From: Ramlibacter aurantiacus
GTDB lineage: Bacteria; Pseudomonadota; Gammaproteobacteria; Burkholderiales; Burkholderiaceae_C
Length of the DNA stretch: 64,000 bases
Direction of reading: 5' to 3'
Assembly: GCF_016722895.1 (NCBI RefSeq)
Contig: NZ_JAEQNA010000003.1
Span: forward strand, 186,001 to 250,000
How positions within the stretch are numbered: the stretch's first letter is position 1; each line of letters opens with the position of its first letter. The notes beneath the pieces are model-generated. The model was not told where the DNA came from. It saw only the letters and a list, made by a program, of their open reading frames with translations, and searched no databases. Position numbers and translations under genes: made by a program. Of this stretch, positions 33,901 to 42,599 are shown in pieces.

Positions 33901-35010
33901 TCACCGCAGTTCGGTGATGGTGTTTCGGCGGATCAGGTCGAAGTCGATCTCGGCGCCCAGGCCCGGCGCGGTGGGTGCATGCATGAAGCCCTGCGCGTCG
34001 ACCACCGGATCGTTCAACAGGGCGTAGCGATGCGAGGCCATCGGCAGGATCATCTCGAAGAACTCGCAGTTGCGGATCGCCATGGCCACGTGCAGGCCGG
34101 CCAGGTTGTTCATCGAGTTGCCGCCGTGGTGCACTTCGTACTGCAGGTTGAAGGCCTCGGCCAGGTGCGCGGTTTTCACCATGGTGGTGATGCCGCCCTT
34201 CATGGGCACGTCGCCGCGCAGGTAGTCGGTGGCGCGCTCGGTGATCCAGATCGGGTAGGTGTCCAGGCCGCCCGAAGGCAGCTCGGTCGCCATCAGGGGC
34301 ACGTCGAGTTTCTGGCGCAACTTGGCGCAGTTGTAGATGTCGTTCTCGGTGAGCGGGTCCTCGTACCAGCGGAAGCCCATGCGCTCGATGGCGCGGCCCA
34401 CGCGCACCGCCTCGTCGAAGCGGTAGGCGAAAGACGCGTCCAGCATCAGCGGGTAGGCATCACCCACGGCCTCTCGCACGCGCTCGCAGATCGCCACGTC
34501 GGCGGCGGCGTCGCCCACCGGGTGGATTTTGTAGGCCTGGTAGCCCTGGGCCTTGAACTCGAGCGCCTGCTCGGCATAGGCCTGCGGCGAAGCCAGCTTC
34601 TGCGAACTGGCGTACACCGGGATGGCGTGCCGGTAGCTTCCCAGCAGGCGGTGGATCGGCAGTCCTGCGGCCTTGCCCGCCAGGTCCCACAGCGCCACGT
34701 CCATCGCGCCCAGCGGCTTGAGGTTGAAGGTGCGCGACCAGCGCGCCATGAGCTGGTGCAGGCGCTCGCGGTCCAGCGGGTCCTGCCCCATCAGCAGAGG
34801 TTTCAGCCCTTCGACCAGCGCCTTGGCTTCCAGCCCTGCGGGCCGCATGGCCGAGCCCAGGAAGGAGTGGCCCTCCAGCCCGTCGTCGGTGGCGATGCGC
34901 ACCAGGCCCAGTTCGCTGCGGCCCGAGGTGTTGGCCAGATGGGCGGCGTAGGCGGTGGGCGGCAGGCCCTCGAAATGGAACAGCGTGAGGCTGATGTCGG
35001 TGATCTTCAT
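33901..35010 (-). CDS. mandelate racemase / muconate lactonizing enzyme-type protein, paralogue of the adjacent gene
   Basis: A 369-aa paralogue of the downstream gene, identical in length and in the position of K161-I-H163, D191, E217, E243 and the His pair in YEVHHGGNS. Neighbouring sequence has diverged widely, so the duplication is old and the copies probably act on related but different substrates or successive stereoisomers. It is preceded by a gap with a Comamonadaceae-type repeat and then the Bug gene at 35128, all on one strand. Confidence 0.85.
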   Translation of the reverse strand: MKITDISLTLFHFEGLPPTAYAAHLANTSGRSELGLVRIATDDGLEGHSFLGSAMRPAGLEAKALVEGLKPLLMGQDPLDRERLHQLMARWSRTFNLKPLGAMDVALWDLAGKAAGLPIHRLLGSYRHAIPVYASSQKLASPQAYAEQALEFKAQGYQAYKIHPVGDAAADVAICERVREAVGDAYPLMLDASFAYRFDEAVRVGRAIERMGFRWYEDPLTENDIYNCAKLRQKLDVPLMATELPSGGLDTYPIWITERATDYLRGDVPMKGGITTMVKTAHLAEAFNLQYEVHHGGNSMNNLAGLHVAMAIRNCEFFEMILPMASHRYALLNDPVVDAQGFMHAPTAPGLGAEIDFDLIRRNTITELR

Positions 35011-35029
35011 GTCATTGATTCCGCATGAG

Positions 35030-35127
35030 GGCAGGCCCCGCCACCCAGGGCCACCGCGGAACCGGCTCCGCCGGGCCGCTGGTGGCGCCCCTTGAGGGGA
35101 GCCGCCGAAGGCGCTTCGGGGTGGGCC
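35030..35127. repeat. GC-rich intergenic repeat element with nested hairpins
   Basis: The gap between the enolase-type gene and the Bug gene is filled by three palindromes: GCGGA-N6-TCCGC (35056-35071), CCCC-TTGA-GGGG (35088-35099) and CCGAAG-GCG-CTTCGG (35105-35119). This arrangement, ending GTGGGCCTTA, resembles a short element seen many times between genes in Comamonadaceae genomes. A second copy was not noticed in this window. Confidence 0.55.
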
Positions 35128-36096
35128 TTATTCGATCCGGCTGGCGCGGATCACCGGGGTCCACAGCGCGATGTCCTTGCGGATTTGCTCCGTGAAGGCC
35201 TCGGGCGACATCGCGGTGGCGATCTGGTCGGGGCCGAGCACGTTGCGCACCGGCTGGGTGGACATGGCCGCGACGATGGCGGCGTGCAGCCGGTCGATGA
35301 TGGGTCGCGGCGTGCCGGCCGGCGCGGCGAAGCCGTGCCAGTAGGTGAATACGTGCTCGGGGAAGCCGGCTTCGCGGAAGGTGGGCACGTCGGGGAAGGA
35401 CGGCAGGCGCTCGGCGCTGGAGGTGGCGATGACCTTGAGCGCACCCGATCGCACATGCTGCTGGGGCGTGGCGATGCTGCCGGCGAACAGCGGCAGGTGG
35501 CCGCCCAGCACGTCCAGCACCGCCGGGTTCTCGCCCTTGTAGGGGATGTGCTCGAAGCGGATGCCCGTGTCGGCCTTGATCTTTTCCATCAGCAGGTGCG
35601 GCGAGCTGCCGTTGCCCGAGGTGCCGTAGCTCAGGCTGCCCTGCTTGCGGGCCAGGTCCATCAACTCCTTGAGGTTGTTGGCCGGGAAGTCGCGCTTGAC
35701 GGTGAGCGACACCGGCGAGCGGAAGGTGGTGGTGATGGGCTGGAAGTCCTCCAGCTTGTATCGCACGTCCTTGTAGACCACCAGGTTCGTGGAAATGGTG
35801 GGATAGCCCAGGTACAGCAGGGTGTAGCCGTCTGCCGGCGACTTGGCCACCAGCTCGGCGCCCAGTGCCGAGTTCGCGCCGGGACGGCTCTCCACGATCA
35901 CCGGCTGGCCCAGCACGCTGCGCAGGTGCTCGGCGATGCCGCGCGCCAGTGCGTCGGCGCTGCCGCCCACGGTGTAGGGCAGGATGATGCGGATCGGCTT
36001 GGACGGCCAGGCGCCCTGCGCCACCAGGCCGGGCGCGGCCGAGGCGGCGCCGAGGGCGGCGAGGGATGAAAGGATCTGGCGCCGGTTCAGGCTCAT
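35128..36096 (-). CDS. Bug/TctC-family periplasmic substrate-binding protein
   Basis: A 322-aa exported protein with a Tat-like N terminus (MSLNRRQILSSLAALGAASAAPGLVAQG) and the mature motif WPSKPIRIILPYTVGGSADALARG, where the usual PFAPGG is PYTVGG. PADGYTLLYLG and IPYKGENPAVLD follow. Its start overlaps the stop of the GntR gene (36093) by 4 bp. It is one of two Bug proteins flanking the enolase pair. Confidence 0.92.
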   Translation of the reverse strand: MSLNRRQILSSLAALGAASAAPGLVAQGAWPSKPIRIILPYTVGGSADALARGIAEHLRSVLGQPVIVESRPGANSALGAELVAKSPADGYTLLYLGYPTISTNLVVYKDVRYKLEDFQPITTTFRSPVSLTVKRDFPANNLKELMDLARKQGSLSYGTSGNGSSPHLLMEKIKADTGIRFEHIPYKGENPAVLDVLGGHLPLFAGSIATPQQHVRSGALKVIATSSAERLPSFPDVPTFREAGFPEHVFTYWHGFAAPAGTPRPIIDRLHAAIVAAMSTQPVRNVLGPDQIATAMSPEAFTEQIRKDIALWTPVIRASRIE

Positions 36097-36869
36097 GCGT
36101 GTCTCCGTGGAGGGTTGGAGGAATCGGCCAGCCGCAGCCGGCCGCTGGGTGTGGCGCCCTCGTCGAGCGTGTCGAGGATGGGGGCCACGCGTTGCAGGGA
36201 CTGGCGGATGTGGCTGGCCATGGCCTTGCGAGCGGCCGGGCCGTCACCGGCGACCAGCGCGTCGAGCAGGCGCGCGTGTTCGGCAATGGCTTCCTCGGTC
36301 ACGCGCGAGTGGAACAGCACGCGGAACAGGTGCATATGGGTGTGCAGCCGCGCCAGGGTCTCGGCCATCAGCTCGCCGCCGCCGACCCGGGCAATCAGCG
36401 CGTGAAAGCGTGCATCGGCATTGGCGAACTTGCCGTAGGCCAGCTGCGCCTCCTCGGCCGATGGGCGGGCCATGGCCTCGGCCAGCGCGGCCAGCTCGGC
36501 GCGCCCTGCGGCCGTGAGGGCGGTGGCCGCCCGCTCGGCCGCATAGGGTTCGAGCAGCAGGCGCAGTTGGTAGATCTCCTCGAAGCGCTGGCGCGAGGGC
36601 AGGGGGGCGGCACTGAAGCCGACCAGGTGCGTCTTGTTCACCAGCCCTTCGGTTTCCAGGCGGATCAGCGCGGCGCGGATCGGTGTCTGCGACACGCCGA
36701 GTTCGCGCGCCAGCTGGTCCACCCCGATGCGCGCGCCCGGCGGGATCTTCAGCGAGATGAGCCGCGACAGCAGCACCTCATAGACGTCGTCCCCCACGGA
36801 GGAGCGCCGCGCCAGCAGCGCGGCGGCGTCGTGCTCGCTGGCATCGAAGGGGGTCACGGGGCGGTTCAC
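36093..36869 (-). CDS. GntR-family regulator, FCD subfamily
   Basis: A 258-aa regulator, GTG start. The winged helix is near residues 28-95 (DDVYEVLLSRLISLKIPPGARIGVDQLARELGVSQTPIRAALIRLETEGLV). The FCD domain contains DARFHALIARVGG, the HMHLFRVLFHSR region and the late AMASHIRQS, which hold the usual metal-ligand His/Asp residues. It is the first gene of the leftward unit 36869-31763 and is divergent from the dehydrogenase operon at 36954, so it probably controls both from the 84-bp gap. Confidence 0.92.
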   Translation of the reverse strand: MNRPVTPFDASEHDAAALLARRSSVGDDVYEVLLSRLISLKIPPGARIGVDQLARELGVSQTPIRAALIRLETEGLVNKTHLVGFSAAPLPSRQRFEEIYQLRLLLEPYAAERAATALTAAGRAELAALAEAMARPSAEEAQLAYGKFANADARFHALIARVGGGELMAETLARLHTHMHLFRVLFHSRVTEEAIAEHARLLDALVAGDGPAARKAMASHIRQSLQRVAPILDTLDEGATPSGRLRLADSSNPPRRHA

Positions 36870-36924
36870 GAAGGTCGCGGGAAGTTCGGCTTGACGTGCG
36901 GCGGATGCTACTCAGACAATGGCC

Positions 36925-36946
36925 GATATGCAATATCCGATCGGAT
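36925..36946. promoter_or_regulatory. overlapping palindromes in the GntR/dehydrogenase divergent gap
   Basis: Two perfect inverted repeats share bases: GATAT-GCA-ATATC (36925-36937) and ATCCGATCGGAT (36935-36946). The second is only 7 bp before the GTG at 36954. They are the only such symmetric elements in the 84-bp gap and are candidate sites for the GntR protein encoded at 36093. Confidence 0.5.
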
Positions 36947-36953
36947 CTTTTCA

Positions 36954-37973
36954 GTGACAGCCCAGGTCCTCGTCGACTCCGGCCTGGCGTTCGCGACCGC
37001 GGTGCAGGCCTTGCAGGCCTGCGGCGTTCCCGCCGATGCGGCCCGCACCCAGGCCGAGCTGTTGGTGGAAGCCGAGCTGTGCGAACGCCCCTCCCACGGC
37101 CTGATGCGCCTGCCGCGCGTCCTGCAGCGGGTGCGCAGCGGCGCCTGCGATCCCGCGGCTCGGGGCGCTGGCCAGTGGCGCGGCGGCAGCTACCTCGAAG
37201 TCGATGGCCAGAACGGCCTCGGGCCCGTGGTGGCCAACGCCGCGCTCGATGCGATCCAGCCGCGGGCGCGCGAGACGGGCGTGGCGCTCGCGGCCATTCG
37301 CCGCAACAACCACCTGGGCATGCTGGGCTGGTACGCCGAGCGGGTGGCACGCGCGGGCCAGGTCCTGCTGGCCCTGTCCACCAGCGAGGCGCTGGTCCAT
37401 CCCTGGGGTGGCCGGCAGGCCCTGGTCGGCACCAATCCGATCGCCATCGGCGTGCCGGTCGCACCCCATCCCTTCGTGCTCGACATGGCCACCAGCCGCG
37501 TGTCCATGGGCGAGATCCACGACCGTGCGCAACGCGGCCAGGCCATCCCCGGCGACTGGGCGCTGGACGCCGCCGGTGATTCCACCACCGACCCGGTCGC
37601 GGCGCGCGAGGGCGCCATCGCGCCCTTCGGCGGCGCCAAGGGTTATGCGCTCGGCCTCGCATTCGAGTTGCTGGTCACCGCGCTGACGGGCGCGGCGATC
37701 GGGCGTGCCGTCAAGGGCACGCTGGACGCCACCGAGCCGTGCAACAAGGGCGACCTGTTCCTGGTCATGCAGCCCGACTCGTCGGCCGCCGCCTCGCTGT
37801 CGGCCTACCTGGACGAGATCCGCTCCTGCCCGCCGGCGCACCCGGACCGGCCGGTGCTGGTGCCCGGCGACCGTGCCCGCGAGCGCCGCGAGCGGCGCCT
37901 CGCCCAGGGGATCGAGTTGCCCGCGACGCTGTGGCGGGAGATCCAGGCGCAGGCCGACCACACCCCTTCCTGA
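36954..37973 (+). CDS. malate/L-lactate/ureidoglycolate-type dehydrogenase (LDH2/MDH2 family)
   Basis: A 339-aa NAD(P)-dependent oxidoreductase of the LDH2/MDH2 (YlbC/AllD/ComC) family. Hallmarks are the SHGLMRLPRVLQRVRSG segment with its catalytic His, AIRRNNHLGMLGWYAERVA, NPIAIGVP and the FGGAKGYALGLAFELL loop that binds the cofactor. GTG 36954 is the only start that gives family length; its ribosome site is poor. Members oxidise 2-hydroxyacids or reduce cyclic imino acids. It leads a three-gene operon with an iron alcohol dehydrogenase and an aldehyde dehydrogenase. Confidence 0.87.
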   Translation: MTAQVLVDSGLAFATAVQALQACGVPADAARTQAELLVEAELCERPSHGLMRLPRVLQRVRSGACDPAARGAGQWRGGSYLEVDGQNGLGPVVANAALDAIQPRARETGVALAAIRRNNHLGMLGWYAERVARAGQVLLALSTSEALVHPWGGRQALVGTNPIAIGVPVAPHPFVLDMATSRVSMGEIHDRAQRGQAIPGDWALDAAGDSTTDPVAAREGAIAPFGGAKGYALGLAFELLVTALTGAAIGRAVKGTLDATEPCNKGDLFLVMQPDSSAAASLSAYLDEIRSCPPAHPDRPVLVPGDRARERRERRLAQGIELPATLWREIQAQADHTPS

Positions 37974-37985
37974 GGAAACCACTGC

Positions 37986-39215
37986 ATGCAAAGCACTTTC
38001 GGGCTGATGCGCTCGCCGCAAGCCATCCTGTTCGGGCCCGGCCAGCGCCACGCGGTCGGCCGCGTCGCCCGCGCCCTCGGCCGGCGCGCCCTGGTCTGCA
38101 CCGACCAGCGGCTGTCGACCGACCCGCAATTCGCCGCCTTGCGGCAGTCGCTGCTCGATGCCGGCGCCGAGGTGCTGGTGTACGACGGCACGCAGCCGGA
38201 GCTGCCGATGGACGGCGTGCTCGAGTGCGTCGCCCTGGCGCGGCCCTTCGCGCCTGAGCTGGTACTGGGCATCGGCGGCGGCAGCTGCATGGACATGGCC
38301 AAGCTGGTGAGCCTGCTGCTCGCCCATCCCGGCACGACGCTGGACGACTGCTATGGCGAGTTCAAGGTCCCCGGCCCGGTGCTGCCGGTGATCGCCATGC
38401 CCACCACCGCCGGGACCGGCTCCGAGGTGACGCCGGTGGCCGTCGTGGCCGACCAGCGGCGCGACCTGAAGGTGGGCGTGTCCAGTCCGCACCTGATCCC
38501 GCACACCGCCATCTGCGATCCCGAGCTCACGCTCAGCTGTCCGCCCCGCCTGACGGCCTGGGCCGGCGCGGACGCCCTGACCCACGCCATCGAGGCCTTC
38601 ACCGCCACCCGGCGCGAGCCCACGCCCGAGCTGGGCCTGGAGCGGGTTTTCGTCGGCAAGAACCTGCTCAGCGACGCCTGCGCGCTGGCGGCCATCTCCG
38701 CGCTGTCGCGCCACCTGCCTCGCGCGGTGCAGGACGGCAGCGACCTGGCCGCGCGCGCCGGCGTGATGTTCGGCGCCCTGCAGGCGGGCCTGGCCTTCGG
38801 CACCGCGGGCACCGCGGCCGCCCACGCGATCCAGTACCCGGTGGGCGCCATCACCCACACCGCCCATGCCGTGGGGGTGGCGGTGCTGATGCCCTACGTG
38901 ATGGCCTTCAACCGGCCGGCCTGCACGGCATCGTTCGCCCAGATCGCCGCGGCCATGGGCGTGCACGCCGCCTCGGAAGCCGCCGCCGCCGACGCCGCCA
39001 TCGAGGCCGTGGCCGGTTTGCTGCAGCGCATCGGCATCCCGTCCACCCTGGCCGAACTCGGGCTCGATCCGCAGCGTGCCGCCTGGGTGGCCGAACAGTC
39101 GATGCTGGCTGCGCGCCTGGTGACCAACAACCCGCGCCCACTCGATGAGGCCGCCATGGCGCGAATCGTCCAGGCCGCACTCGGCGGCGAGCGCCAAGCC
39201 CTGTCTCCACCCTGA
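37986..39215 (+). CDS. iron-containing alcohol dehydrogenase
   Basis: A 409-aa group III alcohol dehydrogenase. The cofactor site GIGGGSCMDMAK is followed by PTTAGTGSEVTP. Metal ligands are visible as D196 and H200 (GADALTHAIEAF), H280 and H294 (AAAHAIQYP...THTAHAVG), with the same spacing as in FucO-type enzymes. These enzymes convert omega-hydroxyacids or alcohols to aldehydes, for example 4-hydroxybutyrate to succinate semialdehyde. The aldehyde dehydrogenase that follows 28 bp downstream would complete oxidation to the acid. Confidence 0.9.
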   Translation: MQSTFGLMRSPQAILFGPGQRHAVGRVARALGRRALVCTDQRLSTDPQFAALRQSLLDAGAEVLVYDGTQPELPMDGVLECVALARPFAPELVLGIGGGSCMDMAKLVSLLLAHPGTTLDDCYGEFKVPGPVLPVIAMPTTAGTGSEVTPVAVVADQRRDLKVGVSSPHLIPHTAICDPELTLSCPPRLTAWAGADALTHAIEAFTATRREPTPELGLERVFVGKNLLSDACALAAISALSRHLPRAVQDGSDLAARAGVMFGALQAGLAFGTAGTAAAHAIQYPVGAITHTAHAVGVAVLMPYVMAFNRPACTASFAQIAAAMGVHAASEAAAADAAIEAVAGLLQRIGIPSTLAELGLDPQRAAWVAEQSMLAARLVTNNPRPLDEAAMARIVQAALGGERQALSPP

Positions 39216-39243
39216 CTCCTAGCCCCTGATTACTAGCCACGCC

Positions 39244-40704
39244 ATGTCCATCGCCCCCGACTTCCCCATCCGCGACCTGCCCACCGACCTGTTCATCGGC
39301 GGCCGCTGGCGTCCGTCCTCCAGCGGCCGCCGCATCGAGGTGATCGACCCTTCCACCGAATCCGCCATTGCGAGCGTGGCCGACGCCACGCTGCAGGACG
39401 CGCAGGCGGCGGTGGACGCGGCGGCCGCGGCCGGCGCCGCCTTTGCCCGCAAGCCTCCGCGCGAGCGGGGCGAGATCCTGCGCCGCTGCTTCGAGCTGAT
39501 GATCCGTGACAAGGACCGATTGGCCGAGCTCATCTCGCGCGAGAACGGCAAGGCCCTGCACGACGCGCAAGGCGAGGTCGCCTATGCAGCCGAGTTCTTC
39601 CGCTGGTTCGCCGAAGAGGCGGTGCGGCTGGATGGCCAGCTGGCGCTCGCGCCCTCGGGCGCCAACCGCATCCTGGTGCAGCACGCGCCCATCGGCGTGT
39701 GCGTGCTGGTCACGCCCTGGAATTTCCCGGCCGCCATGGCCACCCGCAAGATCGCTCCCGCGCTGGCGGCCGGCTGCACCTGCGTACTCAAACCGGCCAC
39801 CGAGACGCCGCTCACGGCCTACGCCATCGCCGCGCTGCTGCAGGAGGCGGGCGTGCCCGACGGCGTGGTGAACGTGCTCACCACGTCCACCGCCGGCAAG
39901 GTCGTCGACGCCATGCTGGCCGATGCGCGGGTGCGCAAGCTCTCGTTCACCGGGTCCACCGAGGTCGGCCGCGTGCTCCTGCGCAGCGCCGCCAACGGCG
40001 TGGTGAACTGCTCGATGGAGCTGGGTGGCAATGCGCCTTTCCTCGTGTTCGATGACGCCGACCTCGACGCCGCGATCGAAGGCGCCATGGTCGCCAAGAT
40101 GCGCAACGGCGGCGAAGCCTGCACCGCCGCCAATCGCTTCTACGTGCAGCGCGGCATCTATGAGCGTTTCGCGCAGAAGCTGGCCGAGCGCATGGCGGCG
40201 GTGAAGGTGGGCGAGGGCGCCGACCGCGGTACCGGTTGTGGTCCGCTGGTCAATGCGTCGGCCGTGGCCAAGGTGCACGAACTGGTCGAGGACGCGACGC
40301 AGCGCGGCGCGCGCGTGCTGGTGGGCGGCCAGCGGCCTGATCGCGTCGGGCACTTCTACCTGCCCACCGTGCTGGCCGATGTGCCGCGCGAGTCGCGCCT
40401 GCTGCACGAGGAGATCTTCGGCCCCGTCGCGCCCCTGGTCGCGTTCGACGAGGAAGACGACGCGATCGCCCAGGCCAATGCCACCGAGTACGGCCTGGTC
40501 GCGTATGTCTACACGGGGGACCTGGCGCGCGGCCTGCGGGTCAGCGAGCGGCTGGAAGCCGGCATGGTGGCCCTGAACCGCGGCCTGGTGTCCGACCCGG
40601 CGGCGCCCTTCGGCGGCGTCAAGCAAAGCGGCATCGGCCGCGAAGGCGGCCACCACGGCATCCTCGAGTTCACCGAGACCAAGTACATCGCCACGCAGTG
40701 GTGA
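39244..40704 (+). CDS. NAD(P)-dependent succinate-semialdehyde dehydrogenase-like aldehyde dehydrogenase
   Basis: A 486-aa aldehyde dehydrogenase close to the GabD type. It shows TPWNFPAAMATRKIAPALAAGC, the general base in MELGGNAPF, the catalytic Cys in GGEACTAANRF and the C-terminal PFGGVKQSGIGREGG. It probably oxidises a C4-C5 semialdehyde, such as succinate or 2-oxoglutarate semialdehyde, produced by the iron alcohol dehydrogenase or by the enolase-type enzymes across the divergent gap. The specific semialdehyde is inferred. Confidence 0.9.
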   Translation: MSIAPDFPIRDLPTDLFIGGRWRPSSSGRRIEVIDPSTESAIASVADATLQDAQAAVDAAAAAGAAFARKPPRERGEILRRCFELMIRDKDRLAELISRENGKALHDAQGEVAYAAEFFRWFAEEAVRLDGQLALAPSGANRILVQHAPIGVCVLVTPWNFPAAMATRKIAPALAAGCTCVLKPATETPLTAYAIAALLQEAGVPDGVVNVLTTSTAGKVVDAMLADARVRKLSFTGSTEVGRVLLRSAANGVVNCSMELGGNAPFLVFDDADLDAAIEGAMVAKMRNGGEACTAANRFYVQRGIYERFAQKLAERMAAVKVGEGADRGTGCGPLVNASAVAKVHELVEDATQRGARVLVGGQRPDRVGHFYLPTVLADVPRESRLLHEEIFGPVAPLVAFDEEDDAIAQANATEYGLVAYVYTGDLARGLRVSERLEAGMVALNRGLVSDPAAPFGGVKQSGIGREGGHHGILEFTETKYIATQW

Positions 40705-40929
40705 GGCCGTGCGGCAGTAGCCCGGGCATTCGGGCTGCCGGCGGCCGCCATGCGCGGCGCGCCCGCCGAGAAACCGGACAGCCGCCGGCGTGGGCGCCGA
40801 CATGCGCTGTCGATGTAACAACCGCCCAGCTGCGGGTAAGTCCTACGGCCCAGCAGAGCGACACACCCGAGCATGGGCACATGTTCCGGGGAAGGAGACG
40901 TCCCCGATCGCCAAGAAAGGGAGCAGGTC
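40705..40929. other. intergenic region upstream of a possible small gene
   Basis: No gene is seen in these 225 bp. GTCCTAC at 40840-40846 recurs (as GTAGGAC) near 58018 and 61395 before other genes, and might be part of a promoter. The rest is GC-rich without symmetry. Confidence 0.35.
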
Positions 40930-41130
40930 ATGACATCACGTGAATCGGCCCAGGCAACACCATTTCGCGCGCAACCTTTCCGGTGCACCGCCGTGCGGGG
41001 TTCCTGCATCCACACCAGCTGCGGCACGCTCGTGTACCGCAGCGCCGGGCTGCCCCTGCCCACGGCTGGGCAGGTCTTCTACGCCCGCCACAACCGCCGC
41101 TCCGGCTGCTGGGCGCAGGTCAGCGCCTGA
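40930..41130 (+). CDS. small hypothetical protein (66 aa)
   Basis: ATG 40930, with GGGAG about 7 nt upstream, opens a 66-codon frame reading MTSRESAQATPFRAQPFRCT and continuing with three further Cys (RGSCIHTSCGTL and SGCW). Codon third positions are GC-rich as in neighbours. No family is recognised. It is convergent with the FAD oxidase gene. It may be a real small protein or chance. Confidence 0.4.
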   Translation: MTSRESAQATPFRAQPFRCTAVRGSCIHTSCGTLVYRSAGLPLPTAGQVFYARHNRRSGCWAQVSA

Positions 41131-41146
41131 GGCGCGGCGCTGCGGG

Positions 41147-42598
41147 TCAATGGCTGGCGCCTGAAGCCCCTGCATCGGCCACGACGGGGCCCTGGCCAGC
41201 GCGGAAGCGCCAGCCCGCCGTCGGCAGGTCGGCGCCAGCGGCCACTGCGGCGGCGTCCGCGTCCGCCCGCACGCCCAGCTTGCCGGGGTTCATCAGGCCG
41301 TACGGATCCATCGCCTGCTTGAACGCAGCGTCTTGCGCATCGATCGGTTTCATGCCGCCTTCGCGGACGCCGAAGGTGTGGTTGTTGGCCACCTGCGCGC
41401 CGTCGTCGGCCATGCCGCGCATCACACCCGCCAAGTGCGCGGCGTCTCGGTAGGCGAACAGCGGCATGCCCTGGAAGCCCAGCTGGCCGTCGAATCGCTT
41501 CACCTCGAAGTGCATGCCGGCGTCCTGGCCCAACCGGCGGTGGGTGCGCAGCATCGCGCCGATCGCGTCCGGCTCCAGGTAGAGGCCGATCGTGGTCACC
41601 AGGCCCGGCTGCGAACGCTCGGCCTGCTGTCGTGCATGGCCCCACGAGAACTCGTAGAGCGGGCTGTTCCAGGGGCCGCGGCCTTCAGCGGCCTGGGCCG
41701 AGATGCGCCCGCCGAACTCGGCGACCAGGGCTGCGAAAGAGGCGGCGAACGGTTCCGCCACCATGGTGAGCACGGTGCCGTCGCAGCCCTCGTCGCCGAA
41801 GGGGCGCAACCCCTGCAGCAGCCTGATGGTGCGTGCGTTCATCACCGAGATCAGCTTGGTCGGCAGCCCCGCCGAGCTGGCCAGGGCCTGGGCGAAGCGC
41901 AGCGCGGCCTCGAAGGCGGGGAACACCACCAGGTGCTCGCGCCAGGGCCATGCCGGCGCCAGCGGCATCTCCACCTCCGTGACGATCCCGTTGCTGCCAT
42001 AGGCGTGGTGCACCAGATTCACGCAGTCGCCGGTGAGCTGCACGGTGCGTGGCTGCTCCTCGATGCTCACCACTTCCATGCCGAGGATGTTGCCGCGGTC
42101 GCGCAGGATGCCCCAGGTGCAGCTGCCGACGCCGGCATGGCCGCCGCCGATATAGCCGCCGATGGTGGCCACGCGCCGGGTGGAGGCGTGCATGCGCAGC
42201 TCCCCACCCTGTGGCCCGGTCACCTCGTCGATGGCCTGCAGCCGCGCACCGGCTTCCGCGCGCACGGCGCCGGGCCGTGTCCACAGCACGCGCTTCAGTG
42301 CCGTCATGTCGACCAGCGCTCCGCCGTGCAGCGGGATGCCCTGGCCGAAGTTGCAGGTGCCGGCACCGCGCATCAGCAGCGGCATGCGGGCGCTGGCCGC
42401 CGCCGCGGCCACCCGCAGCACGTCGGCCTTGTCGCGCGGCCGCACGACCAGGTCGGCGACATGCTCCAGGGCGTCCTGCTTCATCACCGGGCTGAAGTGC
42501 GCCGTCATGTCGCGGCTGCGGCGGCGCACCTGTTCGGGATCGGTGACCACCGGCACGTCGCCGAGCAGCGCGAGAAAGGGCGTGATGTCACGCTTCAT
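41147..42598 (-). CDS. FAD-binding (VAO/GlcD-type) oxidase or dehydrogenase
   Basis: A 483-aa flavoprotein of the FAD-linked oxidase family. The FAD domain (~45-225) contains LLMRGAGTCNFGQGIPLHGGALVDMTALKRV and ATIGGYIGGGHAGVGSCTWGILRDRGN, the PCMH diphosphate pattern. The C-terminal part has MNPGKLG, the usual closing motif of GlcD-like enzymes. It is the last gene of the seven-gene minus-strand unit, 1 bp after the amidohydrolase. It would oxidise a hydroxyacid or amine intermediate. No subunit partner (such as an iron-sulfur GlcF protein) is nearby. Confidence 0.86.
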   Translation of the reverse strand: MKRDITPFLALLGDVPVVTDPEQVRRRSRDMTAHFSPVMKQDALEHVADLVVRPRDKADVLRVAAAAASARMPLLMRGAGTCNFGQGIPLHGGALVDMTALKRVLWTRPGAVRAEAGARLQAIDEVTGPQGGELRMHASTRRVATIGGYIGGGHAGVGSCTWGILRDRGNILGMEVVSIEEQPRTVQLTGDCVNLVHHAYGSNGIVTEVEMPLAPAWPWREHLVVFPAFEAALRFAQALASSAGLPTKLISVMNARTIRLLQGLRPFGDEGCDGTVLTMVAEPFAASFAALVAEFGGRISAQAAEGRGPWNSPLYEFSWGHARQQAERSQPGLVTTIGLYLEPDAIGAMLRTHRRLGQDAGMHFEVKRFDGQLGFQGMPLFAYRDAAHLAGVMRGMADDGAQVANNHTFGVREGGMKPIDAQDAAFKQAMDPYGLMNPGKLGVRADADAAAVAAGADLPTAGWRFRAGQGPVVADAGASGASH

Positions 42599-42599
42599 G

